From NCBI GenBank assembly GCA_964439835.1, contig CAYTPQ010000002.1, positions 62,001 to 126,000 on the forward strand: 64,000 bases of DNA, in the 5' to 3' direction. Within the stretch, counting starts at the first letter, position 1; every line of letters begins with the position of its first letter. This DNA is from JAGNLM01 sp964439835. Lineage in GTDB: Bacteria; Pseudomonadota; Gammaproteobacteria; JAABTG01. Shown here piece after piece: positions 22,645 through 30,995 of the stretch. The position numbers and the translations under genes are program-made. The notes beneath the pieces were generated by a model. The model was not told the origin of the DNA. It saw only the letters and a program-made list of their open reading frames with translations, and made no database searches.

Positions 22645-22830
22645 ATGAAGCGAACGGTCCACGCGCGGTCATCGACGGGGGAGGGCGCGCCCACCTCGCA
22701 GCGGGAGGCCCTGGTCCGGGTGGTGCGGGAGGTCGACGGGGCAGGTGCGAGCACGCAGGGCGTGACGTTGCTGCTGAGCGTCCTCGGCTTCACCCCCTGG
22801 CACGGCGCCCTCGCCCGCCGGCGCCGGTGA
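22645..22830 (+). CDS. small hypothetical protein
   Basis: A 61-residue frame with a good ribosome site (GAGAGGAGAG seven bases before the ATG) shortly after the porin. Basic ends, a middle segment TLLLSVLGFTPWHGAL that could sit in a membrane. Not recognised; reality is uncertain but the ribosome site is persuasive. From 22831 to the next gene nothing was seen. Confidence 0.4.
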   Translation: MKRTVHARSSTGEGAPTSQREALVRVVREVDGAGASTQGVTLLLSVLGFTPWHGALARRRR

Positions 22831-23007
22831 GGAGGCAACCAAGGTGTGCGGTCGCCACCGCCTGAAAGAGGCTCGCGACCCAGGCCAGCAGCCGCGGTCA
22901 GGCGCTCGCCGGGGCGGAAAAGGACCAGCTGCGCGATGCCTGGCGCAGCGCCTCGGCGCTTGGCGCTCCCTCAAGGCGCCAGGGTTTGCTGCGCCGTCGG
23001 TGCACGC

Positions 23008-24198
23008 CTACGGACGGGCTTGCTCGTCCGAACGACCGCTGAGCAGGCGAGCCAGGGCGGGAAGCGAGATCACCTCCGTCTCGTTGCCGGCCCTGTAGGT
23101 GTCCTCCCCCGGGTAGACCACAAACCGGCGCTCGGGGCGGAGGTCTGCGCAGGCGGAATGGAAACCCTTCTCGGGTCTCGGGGCAAGGCTTCGCTTGACC
23201 TCCACGGCCCACAGACGCCCGCCCGGGAAGCTCAGCAACAGGTCGATCTCGGCGCCGCCGCTGGTGCGGTAGAAGTGCCCCTGCACCCCCTCGGGAGCGA
23301 CGGCGAGGGTCTGCTCGATTACGAAGCCTTCCCAACTCGCCCCAAGGACCGGGTGGGACAGCAATGTCTCCTTGTCCCCGATGGCGAGCAGGGCGTGGAC
23401 CAGGCCGCTGTCGCGCACGAAGACCTTTGGCGACTTGACCAGCCGTTTACCGACGTTGGCATGCCAGGAAGGAAGTCGACGCACAAGGAGCAGATCCACC
23501 AGGAGGTCGATGTAGGCGGCGGCGGTCTTGGCGTCGACCCCCAGGTTCCGCGCCAACTGGGCGACGTTCAGCAGCCCTCCCTGGAGGTGCGCCAGCATGC
23601 CCCAGAACCGGCGGAGGGTCTCGGCAGGGATGCGCCGGCCGAACTGCGGGACGTCCCGTTCGAGGTAGGAGCGAATGAAGTCCTGCCGCCAGCGCAGGCT
23701 TAGGGCGTCGCTCCGGGCCAGAAAGCTCTCCGGGAATCCGCCGCGCAACCAGAGGAGCTCCCGAGCCGCCGCGTTCTCGCCAACCTCGAGGACATCGAAG
23801 GGGTCGAGGGCCAGGTAGCTGACGCGTCCGGCGAGGGTCTCCCCCGACTGCTTGAGCAGGTCGAGGGAGGCCGAACCGAGAAGCAGATAGAGTCCCTGGC
23901 CTTTGCCCTGGCGCCGGGCCCTGTCAATCAGGCCTCGAAGGGTTGGAAAGAGTCCGGGCGCCCGATGGATCTCGTCCAGGATCACCAGGTGTCCAAGATG
24001 GTCGGCCAGGTAGAGCTCTGCTTCGGCAAGCCTGGCGCGGTCCCCCTCCGATTCGAGGTCGAGGTACAGCGCCTGGCGCTGGGCACCGACCGCCAGGGCC
24101 AACGTGGTCTTGCCCGCCTGGCGCGGTCCGAGCAGCACGACCGCTGGCACCTCGGCGAGACGCTGGAGCAGCAAAGGGAGGAGGCGGCGTCTAATCAT
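23008..24198 (-). CDS. AAA ATPase with DUF4143 domain
   Basis: A 396-residue protein (start ATG 24198; the frame extends upstream). Walker A GPRQAGKTT at residues 24-32, Walker B HLVILDEIHRAP, and a C-terminal DUF4143 region with a nuclease-like EVKRS segment (LWAVEVKRSLAPRPEKGF). This family is widespread, often single copy and laterally spread; function is unproven. It stands alone between the iron region and corA, consistent with a mobile cargo gene. GC content and codon use do not look different from neighbours. Confidence 0.85.
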   Translation of the reverse strand: MIRRRLLPLLLQRLAEVPAVVLLGPRQAGKTTLALAVGAQRQALYLDLESEGDRARLAEAELYLADHLGHLVILDEIHRAPGLFPTLRGLIDRARRQGKGQGLYLLLGSASLDLLKQSGETLAGRVSYLALDPFDVLEVGENAAARELLWLRGGFPESFLARSDALSLRWRQDFIRSYLERDVPQFGRRIPAETLRRFWGMLAHLQGGLLNVAQLARNLGVDAKTAAAYIDLLVDLLLVRRLPSWHANVGKRLVKSPKVFVRDSGLVHALLAIGDKETLLSHPVLGASWEGFVIEQTLAVAPEGVQGHFYRTSGGAEIDLLLSFPGGRLWAVEVKRSLAPRPEKGFHSACADLRPERRFVVYPGEDTYRAGNETEVISLPALARLLSGRSDEQARP

Positions 24199-24386
24199 CC
24201 TTGCAAAAATGGAATATGGATACCATAAAAGCAAGGCACATGGCGCACACGTTCGGGAGCCACGTTGCGCCCTGTTTCCAATCGTACTCGAAGGTAGCCC
24301 GGTCGCCGCTGGCCGCGGACCGCATGGGTGCGCCGCCGACGTCGTCCGCGATCAGCGATGGGCGGAGCGGCTCCCTGCTCGGCTCG

Positions 24387-25529
24387 TCAGAACCAGTCCC
24401 GGCGCCGGAACCAGTACAGCAGGGCCCCGGCGATCCCGAGGCTGACGACCCAGAAGAGCGGATAGGTCCAAGCGTACTCGTTCTCGGGGATGGGCATGTT
24501 CATGCCGTAGACCCCGGCGAGGAAGGTCAGCGGGACGAAGATGGTGCTGATGATCGTCAGCGTCTTCACGATGTCGCCGAGCCGGTTCGAGGCCGACACC
24601 ATGTGCATCTCGATCAGGTTGCTGGCGAGCTCTCGGTAGGTCTCGAGCAGGTCCAGGATCCGCACGATGTGGTCGTGCACGTCGCGCAGATAGGTCCGGG
24701 TGGTGTCGGACAGGCACTCGTGGTGCTGGCGGTGCAGGTTGTCGAGGAGATCGCGCATCGGCCAGGTCACGCGACGCAGCAGCATCAGCTCCCGGTTCAG
24801 GCGGTGGAGCTGCTGGGCGACCTCGCGTCCGGCCTGGTCGGCGAACACCGCCTCCTCGAGCTCCTCGAGGTGGTCGGATATCTGCTCGAGCAGGGGGAAC
24901 GAGCGATCGACGATCACGTCGATCAGGCAGTAGAGCAGGAAGCTCGCGTCGCTGCGCCGGAGCCGCGAGTCCCGGGTCTGGATGCGCTGGACGATCGGGT
25001 CGAACAGCTCAGGTCCCCGCTCGCGGAAGGTGAGGAGCGTCTTGCGCCCGAGGAACAGGCTGATCTGCTCGGTGCGTAGGCCCGCGTCGATGCGGTCGAC
25101 CAGCGGGACGACGACGAACAGCCGCCCCGGGTGCTCGCCCGAGGCGGGGTAGTCCTCCACCTTTGGCCGCTGCCCCCGGTGCACCACGTCCTCCACCGCC
25201 AACGGGTGGAGCTCGTACTTCTCCGCGAAGGCGCGTACGACCGCCAGGTCTCCCAGGCCGACGATGTCGATCCAGCGCACCGCGGACCACTCGGGCCGGT
25301 GGCGGGCGAGGAAGCCGGGGATGTCGTCGACCCGCTCGGACTGGACCTCCCCCGGGGAGTAGTCGACGCAGGTGACGCAGAGCGCGTTCGGGTCCGGCGG
25401 GTGGGTGGGGAGCTCGTGAGGCTCGATACCGGGCGCCTTGCCCGGCCGACCGAGGGCCGGGCCCAGGCGGGGCGGACCACTGCCGAGGGGTTGCGCGGGG
25501 GGCTGGCCGCTCTGACGGGGGGGCCCCAC
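24387..25529 (-). CDS. corA: CorA family magnesium/cobalt transporter
   Basis: A 380-residue CorA-type divalent cation channel. The C-terminal two helices carry the signature YGMNMPIPENEY followed by a final hydrophobic helix and the tail RRRDWF; the long coiled-coil stalk helix (QLHRLNRELMLLRRVTWPMRD) precedes it. Start taken as GTG 25529, five bases after the EVE gene stop and with GGAG upstream; an alternative start at 25562 overlaps that gene. The first 50 residues are Pro-rich and atypical. Probably cotranscribed with the EVE and ygfA genes. Confidence 0.88.
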   Translation of the reverse strand: MGPPRQSGQPPAQPLGSGPPRLGPALGRPGKAPGIEPHELPTHPPDPNALCVTCVDYSPGEVQSERVDDIPGFLARHRPEWSAVRWIDIVGLGDLAVVRAFAEKYELHPLAVEDVVHRGQRPKVEDYPASGEHPGRLFVVVPLVDRIDAGLRTEQISLFLGRKTLLTFRERGPELFDPIVQRIQTRDSRLRRSDASFLLYCLIDVIVDRSFPLLEQISDHLEELEEAVFADQAGREVAQQLHRLNRELMLLRRVTWPMRDLLDNLHRQHHECLSDTTRTYLRDVHDHIVRILDLLETYRELASNLIEMHMVSASNRLGDIVKTLTIISTIFVPLTFLAGVYGMNMPIPENEYAWTYPLFWVVSLGIAGALLYWFRRRDWF

Positions 25530-25534
25530 CGTCC

Positions 25535-25993
25535 CTACTCCAGCCCCAGAATGAACGCCCACTCGGCGTCAGCCACCGGCATTACCGACAGGCGATTGCC
25601 CTTGCGCAGGAGCGGCATGCCGGCGAGCTCCCGGTGGCCCTTGAGCTCGGAGAGCGGGATGACCCGAGCCAGCTTGCGTTCGAAGGCGACGTCGACCAGC
25701 CACCACCGCGGGTTGGCCGGGTCGCTCGCCGGGTCCTCGTGGCGGTGGCCCCGCTCGAACTGGGTCGGGTCCGGGCGCGCGGCGCTCGCGACCCGCACGA
25801 TCCCCACGACCCCCGGCTCGGCGCAGGTCGAGTGGTAGAAGAACCCCAGGTCCCCAACCCGCATGGCGTCGCGCAGCAGGTTGCGGGCCTGGTAGTTGCG
25901 CACCCCGTCCCAGGGCTCGGTCTGCCCGGGTCGGGCGGCCAGGTCGTCAATGCTGAATTCGGTGGGCTCGGACTTGAACAGCCAGTGACTCAT
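25535..25993 (-). CDS. EVE domain protein
   Basis: A 152-residue EVE (PUA-like) protein, a fold that binds modified bases in DNA or RNA. The hallmark start HWLFKSEPTEFSIDDL and the segments WDGVRNYQARN, GFFYHSTCAEPGVVGIV and WWLVDVAFE are present. The ATG at 25993 overlaps the ygfA stop (ATGA). EVE genes commonly sit beside zapA-6S RNA-ygfA in gammaproteobacteria. Confidence 0.9.
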   Translation of the reverse strand: MSHWLFKSEPTEFSIDDLAARPGQTEPWDGVRNYQARNLLRDAMRVGDLGFFYHSTCAEPGVVGIVRVASAARPDPTQFERGHRHEDPASDPANPRWWLVDVAFERKLARVIPLSELKGHRELAGMPLLRKGNRLSVMPVADAEWAFILGLE

Positions 25994-26574
25994 CGGCGGA
26001 ACCACTCCAGGCCCTCTTCGGTGGCGACGGCGTCCAGGGGCACGTCCCACGGGTTCACCGCAAGCTCTGGGACGCGCTGGAAGCCATAGGCCGCCCCGAT
26101 CAGGAGCGGCCGGCGCCAACGCAGGCGCCGGCCCTGAAACGCGAAGGTCCGATCATAGTACCCGCCGCCCATGCCCAGGCGGTGTCCGGACCGGTCAAAG
26201 CCCACTAGGGGCAGGACGACCAGGTCGAGGGTGGCCGGCGGGGCGTGCCTGCGGGCGGCCACCACCGGCTCGGCGATGCCGTACCGGTTGGGCCGCAGGG
26301 GGGTGTCGGCGGCGTACGGCAGAAAGCGGAGCCGCCCGCGCTCGAGGGCCGGCAGGTAGCAGCGCTTGCCCGCCTGCCAGGCCCGGCTCACGAGGGGTGA
26401 GAGGTCGACCTCACCCCCCTTCGCGAGGTAGATCGCCAGCCTGCGGGCGCGGCGGAAGGCCCCTGTCGCGGCCAGGGTCCGGCACACTTGGCTGCTCAGG
26501 TGCGCGCGGGTCGCGGGGTCCAGCCGCCGGCGCCGCTCGCGCAACGCTCTACGCAGGTCGCTGGGGAGGGTCAA
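25990..26574 (-). CDS. ygfA: 5-formyltetrahydrofolate cyclo-ligase
   Basis: Converts 5-formyl-THF to 5,10-methenyl-THF with ATP. The 194-residue protein has the C-terminal signature GHRLGMGGGYYDRTF with PLVGFD before it, and the basic N-terminal ALRERRRRLDP region. It follows 6S RNA, as in E. coli, where processing of the 6S precursor and ygfA are linked in one transcript. Confidence 0.92.
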   Translation of the reverse strand: MTLPSDLRRALRERRRRLDPATRAHLSSQVCRTLAATGAFRRARRLAIYLAKGGEVDLSPLVSRAWQAGKRCYLPALERGRLRFLPYAADTPLRPNRYGIAEPVVAARRHAPPATLDLVVLPLVGFDRSGHRLGMGGGYYDRTFAFQGRRLRWRRPLLIGAAYGFQRVPELAVNPWDVPLDAVATEEGLEWFRR

Positions 26575-26637
26575 CGCGGGGAGTTCCGGGAACGCGGAAA
26601 CGGGGCGGCCTGGCCACCGACGGGGCGTGCAGAGGGT

Positions 26638-26816
26638 CCCCCGTGAGTGCCGACCGAGATCCGCCCCCTTGAACCGAAGTTCAACTAGGGGGAATGGTTC
26701 GGCGTTTCAGGCTTTCCGCAGCGAGGCGGACATGCACAACGACGCCGAGAGCCGACCCCCGAGGGCTGTGATATAGGCTCAAAGAGTACTGGACCTCTTC
26801 GCGAACACCACAGGGG
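26638..26816 (-). ncRNA. ssrS: 6S RNA
   Basis: A 179-base RNA between zapA and ygfA, its canonical gammaproteobacterial position. Ends are set by a terminal helix CCCCUGUGG/UCACGGGGG. Inside are the 6S features: GUUCGCGAAG near the 5' end, GAGCC after the first strand, GUGCAUGUCC, and the 3' strand with UUGAACUUCGGUUCAA and GGAUCUCGG that refolds across the central bubble mimicking an open promoter. 6S RNA holds sigma-70 RNA polymerase in stationary phase. Exact ends are estimated. Confidence 0.85.
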
Positions 26817-26828
26817 ACAAAAACCACT

Positions 26829-27146
26829 CTAAACCGTTTGTCCGCTGCTGTCACCACGAAGGGCGAGCTCGAGCTTGCCCTGGATCCGCTCCATCCCGGC
26901 GCCCACGGACTCGGCCAGAGACTCGTGCCGGCGGCGGTCCTGCAGCAGCTCGTGGGCCAGGTTGAGCGCGGTGATCACCGCCACCCGCTCGGCCCCGATC
27001 ACCCGCCCCCCGTCGCGCATCTCCCGCATCTTGCGGTCGAGCAGCTCGGCGGCCTGCAACAGCGCCTCGCGCTCCGCAGGTGGGCAGCCGACGTTGTACT
27101 CCTTGTCCAGGATCCGGATCGCGATCGGGGTGCTGGCCTCGGGCAC
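26829..27146 (-). CDS. zapA: cell division protein ZapA
   Basis: A 105-residue FtsZ-ring stabiliser with the N-terminal ZapA strand region IAIRILDKEYNVGCPPAERE and the long coiled coil (AAELLDRKMREMRDGGRVIGAERVAV, NLAHELL). It starts with GTG at 27146, one base after the stop of the small coiled-coil gene. It lies 12 bases upstream of 6S RNA. Confidence 0.9.
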   Translation of the reverse strand: MPEASTPIAIRILDKEYNVGCPPAEREALLQAAELLDRKMREMRDGGRVIGAERVAVITALNLAHELLQDRRRHESLAESVGAGMERIQGKLELALRGDSSGQTV

Positions 27147-27147
27147 G

Positions 27148-27351
27148 TCACATCTCCATGGACTTGAGCCGCGCGATCATGGACTCGACCCGCGTGCGCG
27201 CGTGCTCGGTCTTCTCGATCAGGGCCGCGCGCTCCGCGAGCAGGTGACCATGCTGATTGCGCAGGGCGCGATTCTCGTCGCCGAGGCGCCTGCATTTGGC
27301 GATGAGCTCGTCCACGAGCTGCTCGAGCGCCTTGATGTCCGGCGTGTCCAT
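27148..27351 (-). CDS. small coiled-coil protein (TIGR02449/ZapB-like)
   Basis: A 67-residue, almost fully coiled-coil protein (ALEQLVDELIAKCRRLGDEN; HLLAERAALIEKTEHARTRV) starting at ATG 27351 with GGGGAG upstream; an upstream start at 27417 would add 22 residues without helix pattern. TIGR02449-type proteins occur directly before zapA in many gammaproteobacteria and resemble ZapB in shape. Likely a cell-division accessory. Confidence 0.8.
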   Translation of the reverse strand: MDTPDIKALEQLVDELIAKCRRLGDENRALRNQHGHLLAERAALIEKTEHARTRVESMIARLKSMEM

Positions 27352-27539
27352 GGGCTCCCCGGGGTGGGCTCCGGTCTGCGGTCCGTCCCTCGGACGGGAT
27401 TCCGAGCCGGGCGTCATCTGGTCATTTTATCGGCACTATAGGGCGGCGACCTGAGGGGGTCAACGGCTTGCGGCGCAATGCTGCGTCGCGGGATGAGGAG
27501 CAGTTGGGGGTCCCTGCGGCGGGTGCTAGCATAGCCGCG

Positions 27540-28124
27540 ATGGGTCTCCAGAGGACCTCCAGGGTGACCGATCCCGAGCCCACCTACGCCTCGGTCGACG
27601 CGGCCCTGCGTCGGGCCGACTCCGAGCTGACTGCGGCCGAGAGCCACGGCCTGCTGTGCGCGATGCTGTGTGCAAACCCCGCCGGGCCGGACGCCCGCTG
27701 GCTGGACGAGGTGGTGCCTGCCGGTGACGCCGGGGCGGCGAAGGCGGCCGAGGCGCGGGTGTTGTTGGAGCGCCTGCGGGCGGCCACGGCCTCCGGCCTC
27801 GCCGGCGATGAGGCCGGCCTGCGACTCCTGCTCCCCGAGGACGAGGTGGCGCTGTCGCTGCGCACCCAGGCCCTGGTGCACTGGTGCGAGGCGTTCCTCT
27901 ACGGGCTCGGTCTCGCCGGCGTGCAGGCGGAGCGTTCCCTCGGCCCCGAGGGGCGGGAAGTGCTGGCCGATCTGGTGGAGGTGAGCCGGCTGGACCCCGA
28001 GGCGAGCGGCGAGGAGGACGAGCGGGCGTACACCGAGGTCAGCGAGTTCGTGCGGGTGGCGGTCATGCTGCTGTACGAGGACCTGCGGGAGCGTGAGCGG
28101 GGCGACCGCCCGACGGTGCACTGA
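27540..28124 (+). CDS. UPF0149 family protein (YgfB-like)
   Basis: A 194-residue UPF0149/YecA family protein with the typical AAESHGLLCAMLC start and WCEAFLYGLGLAGVQ region and acidic end. In E. coli the homologue YgfB precedes pepP as here. In Pseudomonas YgfB modulates gene expression; the exact role here is unknown. Its stop overlaps the pepP start by one base (TGATG). Confidence 0.88.
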   Translation: MGLQRTSRVTDPEPTYASVDAALRRADSELTAAESHGLLCAMLCANPAGPDARWLDEVVPAGDAGAAKAAEARVLLERLRAATASGLAGDEAGLRLLLPEDEVALSLRTQALVHWCEAFLYGLGLAGVQAERSLGPEGREVLADLVEVSRLDPEASGEEDERAYTEVSEFVRVAVMLLYEDLRERERGDRPTVH

Positions 28125-29452
28125 TGGCCGAGATTACCCTCGATCGCAAGGAGTTCGCCCGCCGGCGCAAGACGCTGATGCGCCAGATGGACGAGAACAG
28201 CATCGCGATCCTGTTCACGGCGCCGGCCCGCACCCGCAACCGCGACGTGGAGTACCCCTTCCGGCCCGACAGCGACTTCTACTACCTGACCGGCTTTCCG
28301 GAGCCGGAGGCCGTCATGGTGCTGGTCCCCGGCCGGCCCGAGGGCGAGTTCCTGCTGTTCGTGCGCGAGCGCGACTTGGCGAAGGAGATCTGGCACGGGC
28401 GCCGGGCCGGCCTCGAGGGCGCCTGCGACGAGTACGGCGCCGACGACGCCTTCCCCATCGGGGACGTAGACGACATCGTCCCGGGCCTGATCGAGAACCG
28501 GGACCGCGTCTTCTACGCCATGGGCGTCTACCCCGAGGTCGACCAGCAGGTGATGGGCTGGGTCAGCCGGGTGCGCAGCCGGGCGCGCGCCGGGGTCAGC
28601 GTGCCCGGGGAGTTCGTGGCGCTCGACCAGCTGATCCATGAGATGCGGCTGTTCAAGAGCGCCGGCGAGCTGCGGCTGATGCGCCGCGCGATCGAGGTCT
28701 CGGCGGCGGCCCACCGGCGGGCGATGCAGGTGGCCCGCCCGGGGATGACCGAATACCAGGTTGAGGCCGAGCTGCTGCACACTTTTATGACCGGCGGCAG
28801 CCGCGCGCCGGCCTACCCGCCGATCGTCGGCAGCGGCGAGAACGGGGTGATCCTGCACTACACGGAGAACCGCGCGCCCCTGCGGGACGGGGACCTGCTG
28901 CTGATCGACGCCGGCGCGGAGTACGAGTACTACGCCGCCGACATCACCCGCACCTTCCCCGTCAACGGGCAGTTCACGCCACCCCAGCGTGCCCTCTACG
29001 AGCTGGTGCTGGAGGCCCAGCACGCGGCGATCGCCAAGGTGCGGCCGGGCAACCACTGGAACGAGCCCCACGAGGCCGCGGTGGACACCATCACCCGCGG
29101 GCTGGTCGATCTCGGCCTGCTCAAGGGCCGTGCCTCGCGGCTGGTCAAGGACGAGGCCTACAAGCCCTTCTACATGCACCGGACCGGCCACTGGCTCGGC
29201 ATGGACGTGCACGACGTCGGCGACTACAAGGTCGACGGCGAGTGGCGGGTGCTCGAGCCGGGCATGGTGATGACCGTCGAGCCCGGGCTCTACGTCGCCC
29301 CCAATGCCCGGGGTGTGCCCAAGCGCTGGTGGGGGATCGGCATCCGCATCGAGGACGACGTCCTGGTGACCAAGGACGGCGCCGAGGTGCTGAGCCGGGC
29401 GGTCCCCAAGGAGCCTGACGAGGTCGAGGCCGTGATGGCCGGGTCCGTCTAG
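28124..29452 (+). CDS. pepP: Xaa-Pro aminopeptidase
   Basis: Dimetal aminopeptidase P, 442 residues, removing N-terminal residues before proline in the cytoplasm. Metal ligands are visible in LLIDAGAEYEYYAADITRTF (two Asp), HRTGHWLGMDVHD (His), TVEPGLYV (Glu) and GIRIEDDVLV (Glu). The N-terminal domain (SIAILFTAPARTRNRDVEYPF) is the usual creatinase-like one. It belongs to the ygfB-pepP-ubiH-ubiI order. Confidence 0.95.
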   Translation: MAEITLDRKEFARRRKTLMRQMDENSIAILFTAPARTRNRDVEYPFRPDSDFYYLTGFPEPEAVMVLVPGRPEGEFLLFVRERDLAKEIWHGRRAGLEGACDEYGADDAFPIGDVDDIVPGLIENRDRVFYAMGVYPEVDQQVMGWVSRVRSRARAGVSVPGEFVALDQLIHEMRLFKSAGELRLMRRAIEVSAAAHRRAMQVARPGMTEYQVEAELLHTFMTGGSRAPAYPPIVGSGENGVILHYTENRAPLRDGDLLLIDAGAEYEYYAADITRTFPVNGQFTPPQRALYELVLEAQHAAIAKVRPGNHWNEPHEAAVDTITRGLVDLGLLKGRASRLVKDEAYKPFYMHRTGHWLGMDVHDVGDYKVDGEWRVLEPGMVMTVEPGLYVAPNARGVPKRWWGIGIRIEDDVLVTKDGAEVLSRAVPKEPDEVEAVMAGSV

Positions 29453-29494
29453 CAGCCTGTCGGAACCGCGTCCCTGGGGGGCTTCCGCTGGTCG

Positions 29495-30829
29495 ATGCGG
29501 CTGCCTACCATCGCCGGTGTGCGTCCCGATCTCGACGTCCTGATTGCGGGCTCCGGCATGGTCGGCGCCAGCCTGGCGTGCGCGCTCGCCGGCGGACCGC
29601 TGCGCGTCGGCGTGGTGGAGCCGGTCGAGCCCTCCGCGCCGGCGCAGCCGAGCTACGACGACCGGGTGGTGGCGCTCTCCCTCGGCTCGCGCCGGATCCT
29701 GGAGGGCATCGGCGTCTGGGATGCCCTGATGGCCTCGGCGACCCCGATCCGGGCGGTGCACGTCTCCGACCGCGGCCACTTCGGGGCGACCCGGCTGCGG
29801 GCCGACCGCGCCGGGGTCGAGGCCCTCGGCTACGTCGTCGAGGCCAGGGCCCTCGGCCACGCCCTCTTGGACCGACTGGGTGACGCGCAGGGGGTCGAGC
29901 GCGTCTGCCCTGCACGGGTGGCCTCCCTGGCGCTCGGGGACTACGCCGTCGAGGTGGCCCTGGCGTCACCGGGGCGGCCCGCGCCTTCTGGCGCTGCCGA
30001 GTCGGCGGGGCGCGGGCAGGACGACGGGCCGTATGGGCACCGCCCGGTCCCCGCTGGCCAGGGCCTGCCCCAGACCCTGGTGGCGCGCCTAGTCGTCGCG
30101 GCCGACGGGGGCCAGTCGGCGGTGCGGGAGGCGGCCGGCATCGCGGTCGAGGAGCGGGCGTACGGCCAGAGCGCCGTGATCGCCAACATCACCCCACAGC
30201 GTCCCCACGAGGGCGTCGCCTACGAGCGGTTCACCCCGTCCGGCCCGATGGCCGTGCTGCCGATGTCCGAGGGGCGCTGTGCCCTGGTGTGGACCGTCCC
30301 AGCAGCGACCGAGGGCGAGGTCCTGGGCCTCGACGACGTCTCCTTCCTGGCTGCGGTGCAGGAGCGGTTCGGCGACCGCCTCGGCCGTTTCCTGCGGGTC
30401 GGCGCCCGCAGCGCCTATCCCCTGACCCTGCGCCGGGCGTGCGGCCACGCCGCCGGCCGGGTGGTGGTGATCGGGAACGCCGCCCACACCCTGCACCCGG
30501 TGGCGGGGCAGGGCTTCAACCTGGGGCTGAGGGACGTCGCGGCGCTGGCCCAGGTGCTCACCGATGCCGCACGGGCCGGCGAGGACCCGGGCGCGAGCAC
30601 GGTGATCGACCGCTACGCGGCCTGGCGCACGGCCGACCAGGCGGAGGTCTCGACCTTCACCGACGCCATGGTGCGGGTGTTCTCCAACGACTCGACCCTG
30701 CTCGCGCTGGCGCGCAACGCGGGGCTGCTGGCCCTCGACCTGCTACCGGGCCTGAAGTCCGGCTTCGCCCGACACGCCATGGGCCTGGCGGGACGCCAGC
30801 CGAGGCTGGCGCGAGGGCTGCCGCTGTGA
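29495..30829 (+). CDS. ubiH: 2-octaprenyl-6-methoxyphenol hydroxylase UbiH
   Basis: FAD-dependent monooxygenase of ubiquinone synthesis, 444 residues. FAD-binding GSGMVGASLACAL near the N-terminus, the middle DGQSAVREA segment (DG motif in VAADGGQSAVREAAG) and the GNAAHTLHPVAGQGFNLGLRD motif are all present. A linker near residues 165-190 is longer and less conserved than usual. Position after pepP supports UbiH rather than UbiF. Confidence 0.92.
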   Translation: MRLPTIAGVRPDLDVLIAGSGMVGASLACALAGGPLRVGVVEPVEPSAPAQPSYDDRVVALSLGSRRILEGIGVWDALMASATPIRAVHVSDRGHFGATRLRADRAGVEALGYVVEARALGHALLDRLGDAQGVERVCPARVASLALGDYAVEVALASPGRPAPSGAAESAGRGQDDGPYGHRPVPAGQGLPQTLVARLVVAADGGQSAVREAAGIAVEERAYGQSAVIANITPQRPHEGVAYERFTPSGPMAVLPMSEGRCALVWTVPAATEGEVLGLDDVSFLAAVQERFGDRLGRFLRVGARSAYPLTLRRACGHAAGRVVVIGNAAHTLHPVAGQGFNLGLRDVAALAQVLTDAARAGEDPGASTVIDRYAAWRTADQAEVSTFTDAMVRVFSNDSTLLALARNAGLLALDLLPGLKSGFARHAMGLAGRQPRLARGLPL

Positions 30830-30838
30830 CGCTCTCCA

Positions 30839-30984
30839 CCGCAGAGGCGCAGAGGCGCAGAGGGGGACCGACGTACCACGAAGAACACAAAGGCAAGGGA
30901 GCGGCCCTTTCCGTGGCAGCCACCCAGGCCGGTTCGCAGGGAGAGTCAATCTCGAAGTTTCTCTGCGCCTCTGCGCCTCTGCGG
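30839..30984. repeat. short-period inverted repeat element A
   Basis: Perfect 24-base arms (30839-30862 and 30961-30984) built from an 8-base unit CGCAGAGG repeated three times. The interior holds a related fragment, ACCACGAAGAACACAAAGG. It fills the gap between ubiH and ubiI. One of four such elements in this window. Confidence 0.9.
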
Positions 30985-30995
30985 TTTGCCATCCG

